Shown: positions 35,926 to 46,730 of the stretch, one piece after another
Layout: each line of letters starts with the position of its first letter
How positions within the stretch are numbered: the stretch's first letter is position 1
Assembly: GCA_038363925.1 (NCBI GenBank)
Contig: JAQQWL010000002.1
Span: 2,728,001-2,792,000, forward strand
Direction: 5' to 3'
From: Apiospora phragmitis
Taxonomy: Eukaryota > Ascomycota > Sordariomycetes > Amphisphaeriales > Apiosporaceae
DNA: 64,000 nt
The notes under the pieces: model-generated
The model's input: only the letters and a program-made list of their open reading frames with translations
Told to the model about the DNA's origin: nothing
The model's database searches: none
Position numbers and translations under genes: made by a program

Positions 35926-38900
35926 ATGCACAATATTCTACCCCGTAAAAGAACCTACGGGCCTCGCCCTGGCTATCCCACAAGGCCTTGTTCCTCACCT
36001 ACGCGTTCTCCTAACCGTTACTCCCGTACTCACCCTCCACCTTGTCCTAGGGCTTCCCGCTATGCAGGGTCAAGATATGATGGCGATTCGCGTCGCTCGA
36101 GATCGCGCGACCGCTCCCCTGACCGCTACAATGACCGTGCCTCGCAGTATAGCGACGGAGGGTCGCGGCGGACTTCAGCGGAAACCCGTGTCAACAACGC
36201 ATCCTTCCAGGCCAACCGAGATGGATTCCGCGATACGCTGCCGCGGGACACGCCTCGAGGCCCTAGAGCTCTGATAGATCCCCCGAGTGGTCCCAGCCGT
36301 GGAGGAGATTTTCGAGGCCGAGGTAGAGGCCGGGGGCGTGGATGGCGCGACGACAGCCGCGACCGGGGACGTGATCGCGATATCGATTTCAGAGATAAGC
36401 GCGATGGTCCCTACCGGGACGAGCGGAGCAGAGAAAGGGAACGCGATTGGCGCGACAGAGATAGTTTCCGAGGTAGACGACCCTCGCCCCGAGGAAGGTC
36501 GCCGCCGCTAGGGAGAGATTTTCGGGACTCAAGGGATCTGCGCGATGCGCCGCTTGGGGTAGACGCAGAGCGAGCACGAAGGGGATCAAGGGATGGACCA
36601 CTCTCCGCTGGGTCTTCCAACTCCGACCCTCCCTTTGGACCACAATCCTACCGAGGCGGCTTCGGTGGACGAGGCAGGGGACGGGGACGGGGGGTTTGGG
36701 GGATCGAGGCCGTGGCAGGCCATTCTATGAAGACCGGGATCGTGACAGATACGGACCCGGACCTAGGGCTCGCTCTCAGGATGGGCGCTTCCGGGACCGG
36801 GACCGCGACGATCGAGATCGTGATGGTCCCCGATTTATGGATAGTGATATTCGGTCACGTGATTCTCGGGATGATCGTGAGGCTCGTGAGCGCGACATGC
36901 GTATGAAGGTGGATCGAACCTCGCATGAGCCACCGCAGTCCGCGAGAGATGTTTCGCCCCCTCCCATTGCGCCTGCCGCGCCGTCCTTTGGGTCGGTGCC
37001 GAACAGGACACCATCGATCTCTGAGGCTAGTACTGGAACGATCAAGGCGCCTCCAACAGGGCCAAGGGCGCTGAAAGATGAACGCCCTCCCACCGGCCCT
37101 TCGGCGATTCCCGAAGCACGACTACCGCCCACCGGGCCGTCCAAAGCTGCTTTTTCTGAAGTAAGTCCTGCGATACCCTCTGGCCCTCGAGCACAACGAC
37201 CTGGTCCTTCGTCCAAGCAGTGGATTAATCCAAACCTAAAGCGAGGTCCGGAGTCACCCAAAGCCAGCAGATCGCAAAGCTTCGTGTCGTCGAATCGTTT
37301 CCGGGATTCCGCCCCGATGGACCTGGAGATCAGCAATCCGAAGGCGAAAGGCGGCCCCGTAGTAGTGATACCCAGGCCGACTTCCAGTCTACAACATCAG
37401 ATGCCCTGAACCGAGGGACCCATCATATGGACGAAGGCGAGGAATTCGACAAGGGCGAGATAAGGGCCAGACCAGCCGGTTCCTCGGGGATAGAGATCAC
37501 AAATCCGAGGAAGCCTTCAAAGCCCAGGAGTCGCCCGCATTCGCGAAGCCAGGCCGTAAAGGGACGGATCCTGGTGCGCATGAAGCAACCAAAAATATTA
37601 GTATGGACCAGAAGCCGTCTGTTAGCGATGAAAAGCCCCGAGTATCGCGAAAGCCCACGCTCCGCATCCACCAGGTCCGAGTTCACAAGCGCCCCCAGAA
37701 GAAGATTAAGGCGCCGATTATCGAACAAGCATCTGACTCCGATGACGAAGAAATGGGGGATCATATCGCCGACCAGATGGGCGAAACGGAAACAAAGCTC
37801 AAACAACTGGAAAAGCGAGAGGATTCCGTCCCTCTTGATGCAATAGTCCGTCACGTTTCAATGTCTCTCGAGGCCGTCAATAAGGTTGTATTCGAGTCTG
37901 AAGGCTTATTAGCCATGGTTGGGCCAATACCGGACGGCGCGGAAATCCCACCGGAGGTGGCGACTGAAGAGTTCCGCCGCAGCCGGAAGAAGCTCCGGCT
38001 GATGTGGTGATGGGGGGACAGGAAGAGGCCACGGTACCCGAGACCCCCCCTAGTGAAAAGGCGCCCAGCGAAAAAGCACCCAGTGTCAAGGCCCCCAGTG
38101 AAAGGGCGCCTAGTGTCAAGGCCCCCAGTGTGAAGGCGCCCTCGGAGAAAGCGGCTTCGCCGGTGCTGTTGAAGTCACCCCTGCCCCCGAGTCCCGCCAA
38201 AGCGGAAGTACCCCATCCATCTATTGAACAAGATGTGGACATGGTGGATCAACAGCCGGCGACTGCTGAGGAGAAACCTAAAGCGGACGAAGGCGACGTT
38301 GTTATGGAAGACATTGGCGAAGCGCCAAAGGCCGATCAACCTGGAGGTTTGCTGGGTGTACCCAAAACCGATCGGACCAACGGGGTTGCTTCTCCCAAGT
38401 CTCGAAGGTCATCGCTGTTCCCAGGCTACGAACCTCCTTTATCGACCGACCGCAGCAGAGGTGCAACTAGTACTCCAACACCCGCTGAGGATGACGACGA
38501 GACCGACATAGATGATATGGACTCGCGAGCTCTTGACACCGTACGTGTGCAGATGAATACGCCACCTCTTTCGAGTCTACCCGATTTTGATGACAAGCCG
38601 TGGTTTGAAGACCAAAACTTTGTCAAGTCTTTGAACACACCTGCTACCGCCTTCAACGCGTTCCTGCTGCAAGAGCTCGAAAATAATGCAATGGACCATA
38701 TGCCCGAGAAGCAGAGGCTGCAGAAAGACTACGCAGAAAAGTACGAGGCATATCTTCGCTTTACTACGTCTAACGACCCGGCCGCTGTCAAAAGTCGGGA
38801 AAGGTTTACCCCTGGCACATCTGATGCACCATCTCATAAAGTCGGTTGGAATGGCGAAGCCAAGCCCGAGTCAACCAGGCGCAGCAGATATGCATCAGAA

Positions 38901-41900
38901 CGCGACTTGGAACGGATTTTGGAAGAGTCTAGACGGGTCGAGGACGAGAAGCGAGAGCGTGCGGAGCGGGCAGAGAAGGAGAAGTACAGAATCGATGCAA
39001 AGGAAGCCATCCCACCGCTTCAGTTTCAAACGCCCGAAGAGAGGGAGAACGAATTTTACGTCGACAACACAGGTTTTCTCCAACCCAACGAGATAGTGGC
39101 AGCTTGGGAGGTTTTGCCACCAGTCAACAACTTTACTGAGGAGGAAGTTGCCCTCTTTGAAAAGGCTTATCTAGAATTCCCCAAGCAATGGGGCAAGGTT
39201 GCTGATCCACTGCCGAACAGGGACTTTGGCACGAGCATTCAGTTCTACTACTTGAAGAAAGAGAAGGACGAATTGAATCTCAAAGAGAAGCTCAAGAAAC
39301 GGCCGAGGACCCGTAAGAGGGGCCGAGGAAACAGAGATCTAGTGCCTTGTTTCGGAACTCGGTAATGGCGACAACGAGACTGAGGAAATCCATGAGACCG
39401 GCGAGAATGGTGAAAGGCGTCGTCCTCGGCGCGCAGCTGCCCCCACGTTTAATTCTGAAGCTACACCAGCCACCGATGGTGAGGCTACGGGAACGTCGAC
39501 CCCAAGCCGCAGAGGTGCTAAACACGACGGCGAGAAACCAGAGCGCAAGCAGCGTGGCCGCCGTGCTGCAAAGGATAAGGAACAGAAGCAGCAGCGTGCG
39601 AACCAGACACTGGCAGCTGCGCCAGCGACGCCCGTACCCACCGGCAAAACCAACCGTTCACGCTCTAGCTCTCGTGTCCAGCCGCCGGCAGAATGGGCAG
39701 CTCCGCAGGCTCAGGGGGGGATTCCGCACGTACCTAACCAATTCGAAGCTACTCCAGGAACCTCGGCTATGCCTCCTGTCACTATACCAGCGCCATTTAC
39801 AGCAGCGAAACCGATTGTCAGTCCGGAGCGTGCCATACCATCGCCCATCCCCGGTACTATCTCGGAGGTGATGGCCCCACCGAAGTTGAGGCCGGAACCA
39901 CCACAGCCATCTGTTATCACGCCTTTTGATATCAGACAGACTCCGTCCTCTGACCACAAAGCGAATTCTGGGGCCTCGAGTTATTGGAGTGTACCTGAGA
40001 TGGCGGACTTCCCGGCTCTGCTCTCATCATTCGGAAGTGATTGGGCCGCCATTGCTAATCACATGCGAACCAAGACTACGGTGATGGTACGTCACTCTTG
40101 CCTCCCTTACATGTCCAACTACTGACAAACTTTACAGGTCAAAAACTACTACGCGCGTAAAAGGGAGAGAACCCAGAATGGGAGGGCATGGTCACAGAGG
40201 CCGAGAGCGCGAAATCACGTGGAGAGAAACTTCCACCACCCCCCACGCCTACTCCAAACGTCAAGAAGCGGTACGATACATCGACGCCTACCAATCGCCC
40301 GATAAGCGCGCCTGATACGCCCATGGAAGATGTGCCTCCGCCAAAGATGGAGCAGCCACCACCACCTCCACCAGCGCTACCCCAGGCAGGTCGCTTTAAT
40401 GTACCCATCGTAGCACAGCCGCAACCGGCACAATCGCCCTTCTCTCAACCTCAGCAGACACCGGTACCAGTCCAACAGGTCCCGGCGACGGCTCCGCCGG
40501 CTTCTCAACCGCTTGTTCAACCTGTCACGCAGGCAATGTCCCCTTCCGTACGGCCAGTGCGTGCACCGTTTACTTACCCGGAGAGGGAACGCGAGCCTGC
40601 TCTCCAGCAACCTGCGAGAACTCCGCTGGTCCAGAAAGTGTCACAACCTTCTATCCCTGTTGCAGAATCTCTTAACATAAGACATCCACTGCCTGGTTCA
40701 ATGATGGATCCTCAGCCCGAACGACAGATGGTGGAGCTCAAACCAGCCAAGGAGCCACCTCGTCAGCCAGAGCGCGCGCCACCATTGCGTGTGAAGCAGG
40801 AACCTGATGTTGGGTCGCCGTATGAAACGTTTGCGCCTTCACCGGGGCCGGGCCGCATGCAACCTCCGAGACAGGAGAGCTCACCCATTATTCGACAGCC
40901 GGATCCCCCGCGCGCTGCACCCCCCTGTCTCACAGGCGCCTTTCCAGGCTATTCTGCAACAACCACCTGGTCGTTTCTTTAGTGATATGCATCCCTCACC
41001 GCCTGCCACACGACCCTTGTCTACACTGTCACGGTCTGTGACTGAACTCAACAGTCCAGGAGAACACTTCAACTCTCCGCCCGCGCAGCCCACTCCGCCA
41101 GCTGCGGCGTCTATGCCGCCCCGTCCTGTCGAACGCAAGACGTCTAGTATCATGTCACTCCTCAACAATGATCCTCCCCACCCCAACCGAAGAGAGTTAG
41201 CGAAGTGCCGGCAGCGGTAGCGAAACCATCACCAACGCCGCCTCCGCAAACTAATCGTCCTCCACCGCCTCCGCCTCCACCGTCACACGTTCGACGCGAG
41301 CAGATGCCAGAAGCACAAGCTTATCCTCCTTATGGTCGTAATCCGCCTCCAGCGCCGTCGTCAATGCCATCACTTAAGCCGTATAGCACTGCCTCGCCGC
41401 AACCACAGCACCAACCATTAGGCACACCCAGGCATATGATTATGGATCCCCAGGCCGAGCGAGTTGAACGCGATTATTTTGGACGGCAGCGCCAGTATCC
41501 GTCTCCGCATCAGCAGGCTATGAACTCGCCGCAGATCAGCCACCCATATCCTCCGCAAGTTCAGGCGGCCCCGATGCCTTACCAGCCCCAACCCGGCTAT
41601 GGCTACGGCGGACCTGCTCAACAGGCTCCGTCTGCCGCGTCACCGCCGCCTCAGTATGGCCATGTTCCAGTCACACGTGCCCATGAACCACCTCCGCCAC
41701 CACCGGGCCGAGATCTGGTTCGTGAAATGCCGCGAGACATGGCTCGAGAAATGCCACGTGATATGCGAAGTGAAATGGCCGCCCGTGATATGAGAAATGA
41801 CATGGTGCGCGACATGGGCAGGGATATGGGCCGTGAGATGGGTCGAGATATGGGTCGAGATATGGGCCGGGATATGAGTCGAGATATGAGTCGCGAGATG

Positions 41901-42686
41901 GCTGCTCGGGAGATGGGCCGGGATATGGCTGCTCGGGATATGAGCCGGGATATGAGCCGGGATATGGCTGCTCGGGATATGAGCCGGGATATGAATCGCG
42001 AGATGGCTGCTCGGGAGATGGGCCGGGATATGAGTCGCGAGATGGCTGCTCGGGAAATGGGTTGGCCAGGATCACATCCCGCGCATGGTCTGCCGCCTCA
42101 ACAGCAACAGCAAGCGCCACCGCAAGGCTGGGGGCCACCCAAGATGAGTCAGCCCCCGCCTGCTCAGTCACCTTGGGCTGCACAGCATGCAACAACACCT
42201 AAGCCACCTCATCTCAGCAGCTCTGTCCCGCCGCAAGCTACTTGGGCAGCGCCTCCCGCCCCGCCTCGAGGACATGATCCTCGGGATGCTATGAATCTAC
42301 GTGACGCACGAGACCTTTATCCCCAACATCGGATGCAACCTCCTTTGCAGCCTCAATACGCGCCTGTTTCACGAGCTCCGGAGCCACCGCCATCTCAGGC
42401 TCCTATGTATCCTCGATACGCCACGCCAGTGCCGGGCAGGGATCCCCGTGATCCGGGCCCACCAAGGAGCTACACACCCAGCGCTTACGATGCTCGAAGC
42501 GCTTACGCAACTCCAGCTCAAGATTTGCGTGACGTGCAGCTTAGAGAACAACAGATGCAGCAGCAGCAGCAACAACAGCAACAACAGCAACAACAGCACC
42601 AGCAATCTGTCCTCCAGCAACAACTGCGGCCTCAGGACCGCAGCATGTACGATGGTCGCCAGCCGCCTGATAGATACGGGCGCTAG
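35926..42686 (+). CDS. snt1: Snt1-type SANT/Myb corepressor subunit (Set3 histone deacetylase complex)
   Basis: Very large nuclear protein, about 2,237 residues after correction. It is recognised by two SANT domains, one near 39130-39290 (FTEEEVALFEKAYLEFPKQW ... FYYLKKE) and one near 39985-40160 (YWSVPEMADFPALLSSFGSD ... VKNYYARK). This pairing is typical of Snt1/SMRT-like scaffolds of Set3-type deacetylase complexes. The N-terminus is rich in RS, RD and RGRG repeats, followed by a coiled region (TKLKQLEKRED). The tail is Pro-rich with SSIMSLLNNDPP, a Met/Arg/Asp repeat and polyQ. One intron, 40087-40137, splits the second SANT domain. The frame changes by one base eight times: near 36690, 37345, 37450, 37970, 39330, 40168, 40920 and 41190. 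Six look like missing and two like extra bases, and correcting all gives an exact 2,238 codons. The start is uncertain; an upstream exon is possible. Confidence 0.8.
38045..38157 (+). repeat. 15-bp minisatellite coding PS(E/V)KA repeats in snt1
   Basis: About seven tandem copies of a five-residue unit, PSEKA, PSVKA or PSERA, are encoded between the coiled region and the first SANT domain of the Snt1-type protein. The DNA copies differ at several third positions, so this is not a recent pure expansion. Confidence 0.85.
41720..42063 (+). repeat. 12-bp-based minisatellite coding M-x-R-D/E repeats in snt1
   Basis: Roughly 115 residues built almost only from four-residue units MGRD, MSRD, MSRE, MPRD and the longer MAARE or MAARD. 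The unit corresponds to a 12-bp DNA period of the form ATGGGCCGGGAT with frequent synonymous changes. The frame is kept over the whole tract, which argues that it is translated. See the finding for interpretation. Confidence 0.9.
42544..42606 (+). repeat. polyglutamine tract (CAG/CAA) in snt1
   Basis: A run of mixed CAG and CAA codons, encoding about 15 glutamines broken by a Met and a His, close to the C-terminus of the Snt1-type protein. Such tracts are common in fungal transcription co-regulators and vary between strains. Confidence 0.85.
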
Positions 42687-43513
42687 TAGCGCTTTCTCGT
42701 CTTTGGGCAGGGTGAACTTCTCGTGAAGTAAGGACTGCATCTAGTAATGCACCCACATCTGGCTGCTCCTCTGGCGTGTCTGTATCGTAATTTGGTAGGT
42801 GCAGTGAATCTTTCACATTGCCACGAGGTTCTGTGCCGGAGAGGGGAACGGCTGAATACGGAGGTTGTTTGGATCAGCCCGCTTTTTTCTCTTCTTGTTT
42901 TGTTTTCATTCGTGTAGGGAGGTTACCTGTCAGCGCTCATCCTCCGAGAAGATTTGGGGTCCGGTGGTCGACATTTGTGATTATTGCATAGCTGGTTCTC
43001 ATGGGGAGTCCTAGTGTTTGTTATTTGTTTACCGAGTCTGCGTTTTCCTTTGACGACTGTACATTGTTGTGGGTTCCCGCCAAATGAGGATTTGGTTTCG
43101 CATGCGGCGTTCCCAAGGAAGCGTTATATTCAGCGTTAGTCGGGGATGGAAAGGGTTCATGATCTTCAAAGGGCTAGGCACAAGTTTTCAACGGGGATGT
43201 GGATGGTCGAGACGTACAGTGGGCCGCTTCACCACTCCTGTAAGAGTATATACCCAAGATCTATGCCATTCATGCAAAATTCCCAACGCAACTATGACTG
43301 TTTTACGTCGCAAAGTGATTCACACACAAGTAGCTGCAATAATGTGATGACATTTCTTTCTCGTCTTATATACAATACAGGTATCTGGCGCCCCAAATAC
43401 GAAACAATGGCATGACGGCCGTCAAGTGGTTCGCATCGCCGAGCCATCATCTCGAAAACTGATTCATACCACCGAGGGGTTAATGCCACCGAGGGTTTCT
43501 ACCCCATCCAACC
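42687..43513. terminator. convergent 3' region between snt1 and alg2
   Basis: About 830 bases between two converging genes. It should contain both 3' UTRs. No supported coding frame was seen; the snt1 side is T-rich (42890-42910), compatible with a 3' processing region. Confidence 0.5.
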
Positions 43514-45083
43514 TCACCAATGTTCGTGCATGCCTGGTTCTGAGCGCCGACTATTGACGAGATTCGCAAGCACCGCCAAACCTGCACCCACAAGTCCCAA
43601 CGCACTAAATGCGAAGAGGAACACGGGCCCCCACGAGCCTGGTTTCGTCGTGGTGGCCAAGATCTTATCCATGATGGAGTCCACACGTGCCGCCATCTGC
43701 ACATCGCCGAAGTTGTCCTCACCCGGGACACGCCGGCCTGCGACATCTTGGTCAGCTCGTCCGGGGACAGCTTGGTGAGCACCGTGTCCATGACCTCGGT
43801 CCACTCGCCGATTTCGGCCGGAGAGCGGAGCCAGCCCGTCTCGCCCTCGAGGACCGTCTCGACAGGACCGCCCGTATCGGCGGCCAGGACAGGAACGCCG
43901 ACCAGCATGGCCTCGAGGGGCACAATGCCGAAGTGCTCGTTTGCCGGAGTGTAGACGAGCAGCTGCGCCGAGCGCAGCAGCATCTCCTTGAGCAGGTTCG
44001 GGACCGACAGCAGGAACAGGACCTCGATCTCGGGCGGCACCTCGAGCGCCGTCACCATGGTCTTGGCCGTCGTGTTGGTCAGGCCCAGCGAGTCGGCTAG
44101 CTCAACTAGTTCTTTGTGGTAGCCCACATTCTCCGGGACGCGAGGGTCGTAGCCGCCAGCGACGACGAGCCGGACGCCTTTCCGCGCCGCGGGGCTCAGG
44201 CCTGCGTACGCCTTGATGGCCAGCGCGACGTCCTTCTTGCGCTCAAACCGGTTGATGCTGAGCAGGAACCTCATGCCACCCCACAGCGGCTTGTCCGTCT
44301 CGATCTCGTCGCTCTTTTCGCTCTTCTTCGGCTTGGTATCGGCGCAAGGGTAGATCGTCTCGAAATCATCGTGTCCTCCACGTCCGCCACTGCGCTGGGC
44401 CGCGAGGGACGGCCAGGTGCGCCGCACGACGCCCTTGGTGAAGTTGGAGTTGACGGCGATGGCGTCGGCGAAGCTCATGGACCACTGCTCGACCCAGTCG
44501 AAGGGGACGCGGTAGGCGCGCTTCCACCAGCGCTGGCGGCCCTGGGCCAGCAGCAGGTCCGGGAAGTGGCAGTAGAAGAGGATGCGGCCCTGGGGGTAGA
44601 GGTACTGCAGCAGCGGCAGACCGGCGCTGAGCTGGTCGACGAAGAAGGCGTCGGGCGCGAGGGTCTGAAGCTCAGTCGAGAAGGTGGCGATCTGCAGGAT
44701 TAGGTGCAGCTGCCGCAGGATGGCACAGAGGATGCTGAAGCGGGAGAGGATCGAGGAGGGCACGATGGTGTTGCCGCGGACGCACACGTCGAGGGTGCCT
44801 GTCACGAACGAACCCGGTAAGCAATTGCCGGTTTCAAGGAGAGGGTGTACAGGGAGGGCGGAAGGCACTGTGGAGAAGGAGAAAACATACCATCACGGGC
44901 TTCGTCGAAGCAATGGGTTGGATCGCAATGGCTAGTGAAGATGACGACCTTGTGGCCGCGGTTCTGGAGGCCGACGGCGGCATCCACGACGAGGCGCTCA
45001 GCGCCGCCGATGCCGAGATCAGGATGCAGGAAGACTATGGTCTTGGCCTTCTCAGCCGAGGTCTTCTTTTTCTCTCCTGCCAT
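43514..45083 (-). CDS. alg2: alpha-1,3/1,6-mannosyltransferase Alg2
   Basis: Cytosolic-face ER GT4 enzyme that adds the second and third mannoses to the dolichol-linked N-glycan precursor. Exon 1 is 45083-44891 and starts with MAGEKKKTS, then [20 protein letters not shown], the family signature. A 92-nt intron (GTATGT ... ACAG, 44890-44799) leads to exon 2 with the in-phase join DG to TLDVCVRGN. Further motifs are [36 protein letters not shown] and [12 protein letters not shown], the EX7E motif of GT4 enzymes. A C-terminal hydrophobic segment ([20 protein letters not shown]) is the expected membrane anchor. It lies one frame over: a base appears to be missing near 43740, after ELTKMSQAG. With one base restored, the CDS is an exact 493 codons. 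Confidence 0.93.
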
Positions 45084-45678
45084 GTTGTTGTTGTTGTGTC
45101 ATGGCACTTCCTTGCGTTGGGTGTTGGTATGATGACAGACGGAGGGGTCGTTCGTCTAGGTAGAGCTTCCCTAAGCTTGGAGCTTTCCAATTTGTCCTCT
45201 CGAGTCTCAACTCTGCAGCCCCGGCAGTAGCAGCCCCACCATGATGAATGTGGCCTGTCCCACCAAGTGGCATGACCCCCGTTCCTCGCCAAGGCAAGGG
45301 CACCCCTGCCGTTTAGTGCATGTACGTAATATTACAGTATGTACATGCCTATAAATAGGCCATCTGGAAACGAACCAAGCCGGCTGCATACTCGTGTTAC
45401 TGAGGTATATACACCCCGATTGGATAAAGTATGCCCGTGTAAGTAATGGCCAATAAAGCAAAAACATTCCATTCTTTCTTGTATCTATCGAGACTGGTGG
45501 TATTATAATTACATGTTGCTTGCTCGCTATGAATGCATCGGGCATTCGTCGTTACGCATGAAAGAAACGCTATTCCCTCCTATCTCCCATGCCATGCCAT
45601 ATCATTGCCATCGCCAAAGCTGATCTCGCTTCTCGGTCTATCAAAGCAAACCCCGACGTCTCGCTACGCTCCGAACCA
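45084..45678. other. intergenic, about 0.6 kb
   Basis: Between two minus-strand genes; it holds the alg2 promoter and the 3' UTR of the repeat-protein gene. No supported coding frame was seen. Confidence 0.55.
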
Positions 45679-46730
45679 TCAAATTGCGTATCCATTACCC
45701 CGTGCCTTGGTTGGTCTGCTCCCATCCACCAAGTGAAAATCCCAGTTAGGGCCAAGATTCGTCTCGAGGGGGTTGGCTCGTGTGCGCTTTCTAGATTGGG
45801 CCTGTTGATCATACGAATCGTCCTGTTGGGAAAAGACTTCTTCCTTGCTCTGTGGCGCCAAGTGGCGGCGTTTGGTTCTTGGTCGCTGCCCGGGACGGTA
45901 GGCACTCTGAATGTCTGCTTCGTCTGGCTTGTCGTCGCCCTTCGCCTGTGGAGGAGGAGGAAGGGGCATCATGGATTGGTGGGGCTTCTGCTGCTTTTCT
46001 GGGCTGGAAAAACCCTGGTGGAGCGACTCAGGAACTCTTGATTGCTTGGCTTTAACTTGCGGAGGAGGAGGCGGCATCATCGATAGGTAGGGCTTCTGCT
46101 GCTTCTCTGGGCTGGAAAAACCCTGGTGGAGCGACTCAGGAACTCTTGATGGTTTGGCTTTAACTTGCGGAGGAGGAGGAGTCGTTATCGATGGGCGGTG
46201 ATTCTGCTGCTTCGCTGTGCTGAGAGAGCCCTGGGGGAGCTGCTCAGGCCCTATCAATGGTTCAGCCTTGTCGTCTTGCTCGGGAGAAGGCTGCCGCTGG
46301 GCGGCGGCACGAGTTGACGTCGTCTGTCGAGTAGACCTCGGCGCGAAGAGGTCGGACGACGGCTGCGCCGTCTCTTTCGAGCCGGGCAGGACGCCGCGGC
46401 TCATCTTGCGCTGAAAGTCTAGGCCGGCCTGGAGCTGTGGCCAGCCCTGCTCGGACCGCACATGGCTCTCCTGGGCGATTCGGTTCATCCGGGCGTTCAG
46501 CCACTCGCTGGCGTTCTCGGGCGTGACCTCGTCATAGCCCATCTCCTTGTCGATGGCGCGCGACTGGCGCTCGATCTTCTCCTTCCAATTTTCGCCCTTG
46601 CCTTTGCCAGAGGCTGGCCCGTCCCGCCCTGGTATAGTGAGTAATTTGAAGAAGCTTGCAGTGTTGACAGACAGCTAGGTTCACGTGCGACTGACTTACC
46701 TGCGTTGTCACTCCTCTTCTCTGGTGGCAT
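45679..46730 (-). CDS. hypothetical protein with 36-residue Pro/Gln-rich repeats
   Basis: Not recognised. Two exons: 46730-46700 (MPPEKRSDNA) and 46628-45679, joined across a 71-nt intron with GTAAGT donor and CAG acceptor, giving 326 residues. The N-terminal 90 residues are mixed charged and may be the conserved part (GENWKEKIERQSRAIDKEMG, ENASEWLNARMNRIAQES). The centre holds three copies of a 36-residue unit, PPPPQVKAK-SRVPESLHQGFSSPEKQQKP; the first is diverged and the last two nearly identical. The tail is basic (TKRRHLAP, SRKRTRANP), suggesting a nuclear protein. There is no signal peptide or membrane segment. The frame is intact. It may be a spliceosomal or transcription accessory factor, but nothing in the sequence proves that. 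Confidence 0.75.
45975..46290 (-). repeat. 108-bp tandem repeat, three copies, in coding sequence
   Basis: The unit is 108 bp (36 codons). Copies beginning near 45983 and 46091 on the plus strand are almost identical; a third beginning near 46199 is clearly diverged. The unit encodes SRVPESLHQGFSSPEKQQKP plus a Pro-rich linker. Confidence 0.9.

Noticed and set aside
35926..42686. Annotating the Snt1 region as eight or nine separate genes
   Set aside because: Consecutive frames overlap or abut within a few bases, family order is preserved, and the corrected length is divisible by three.
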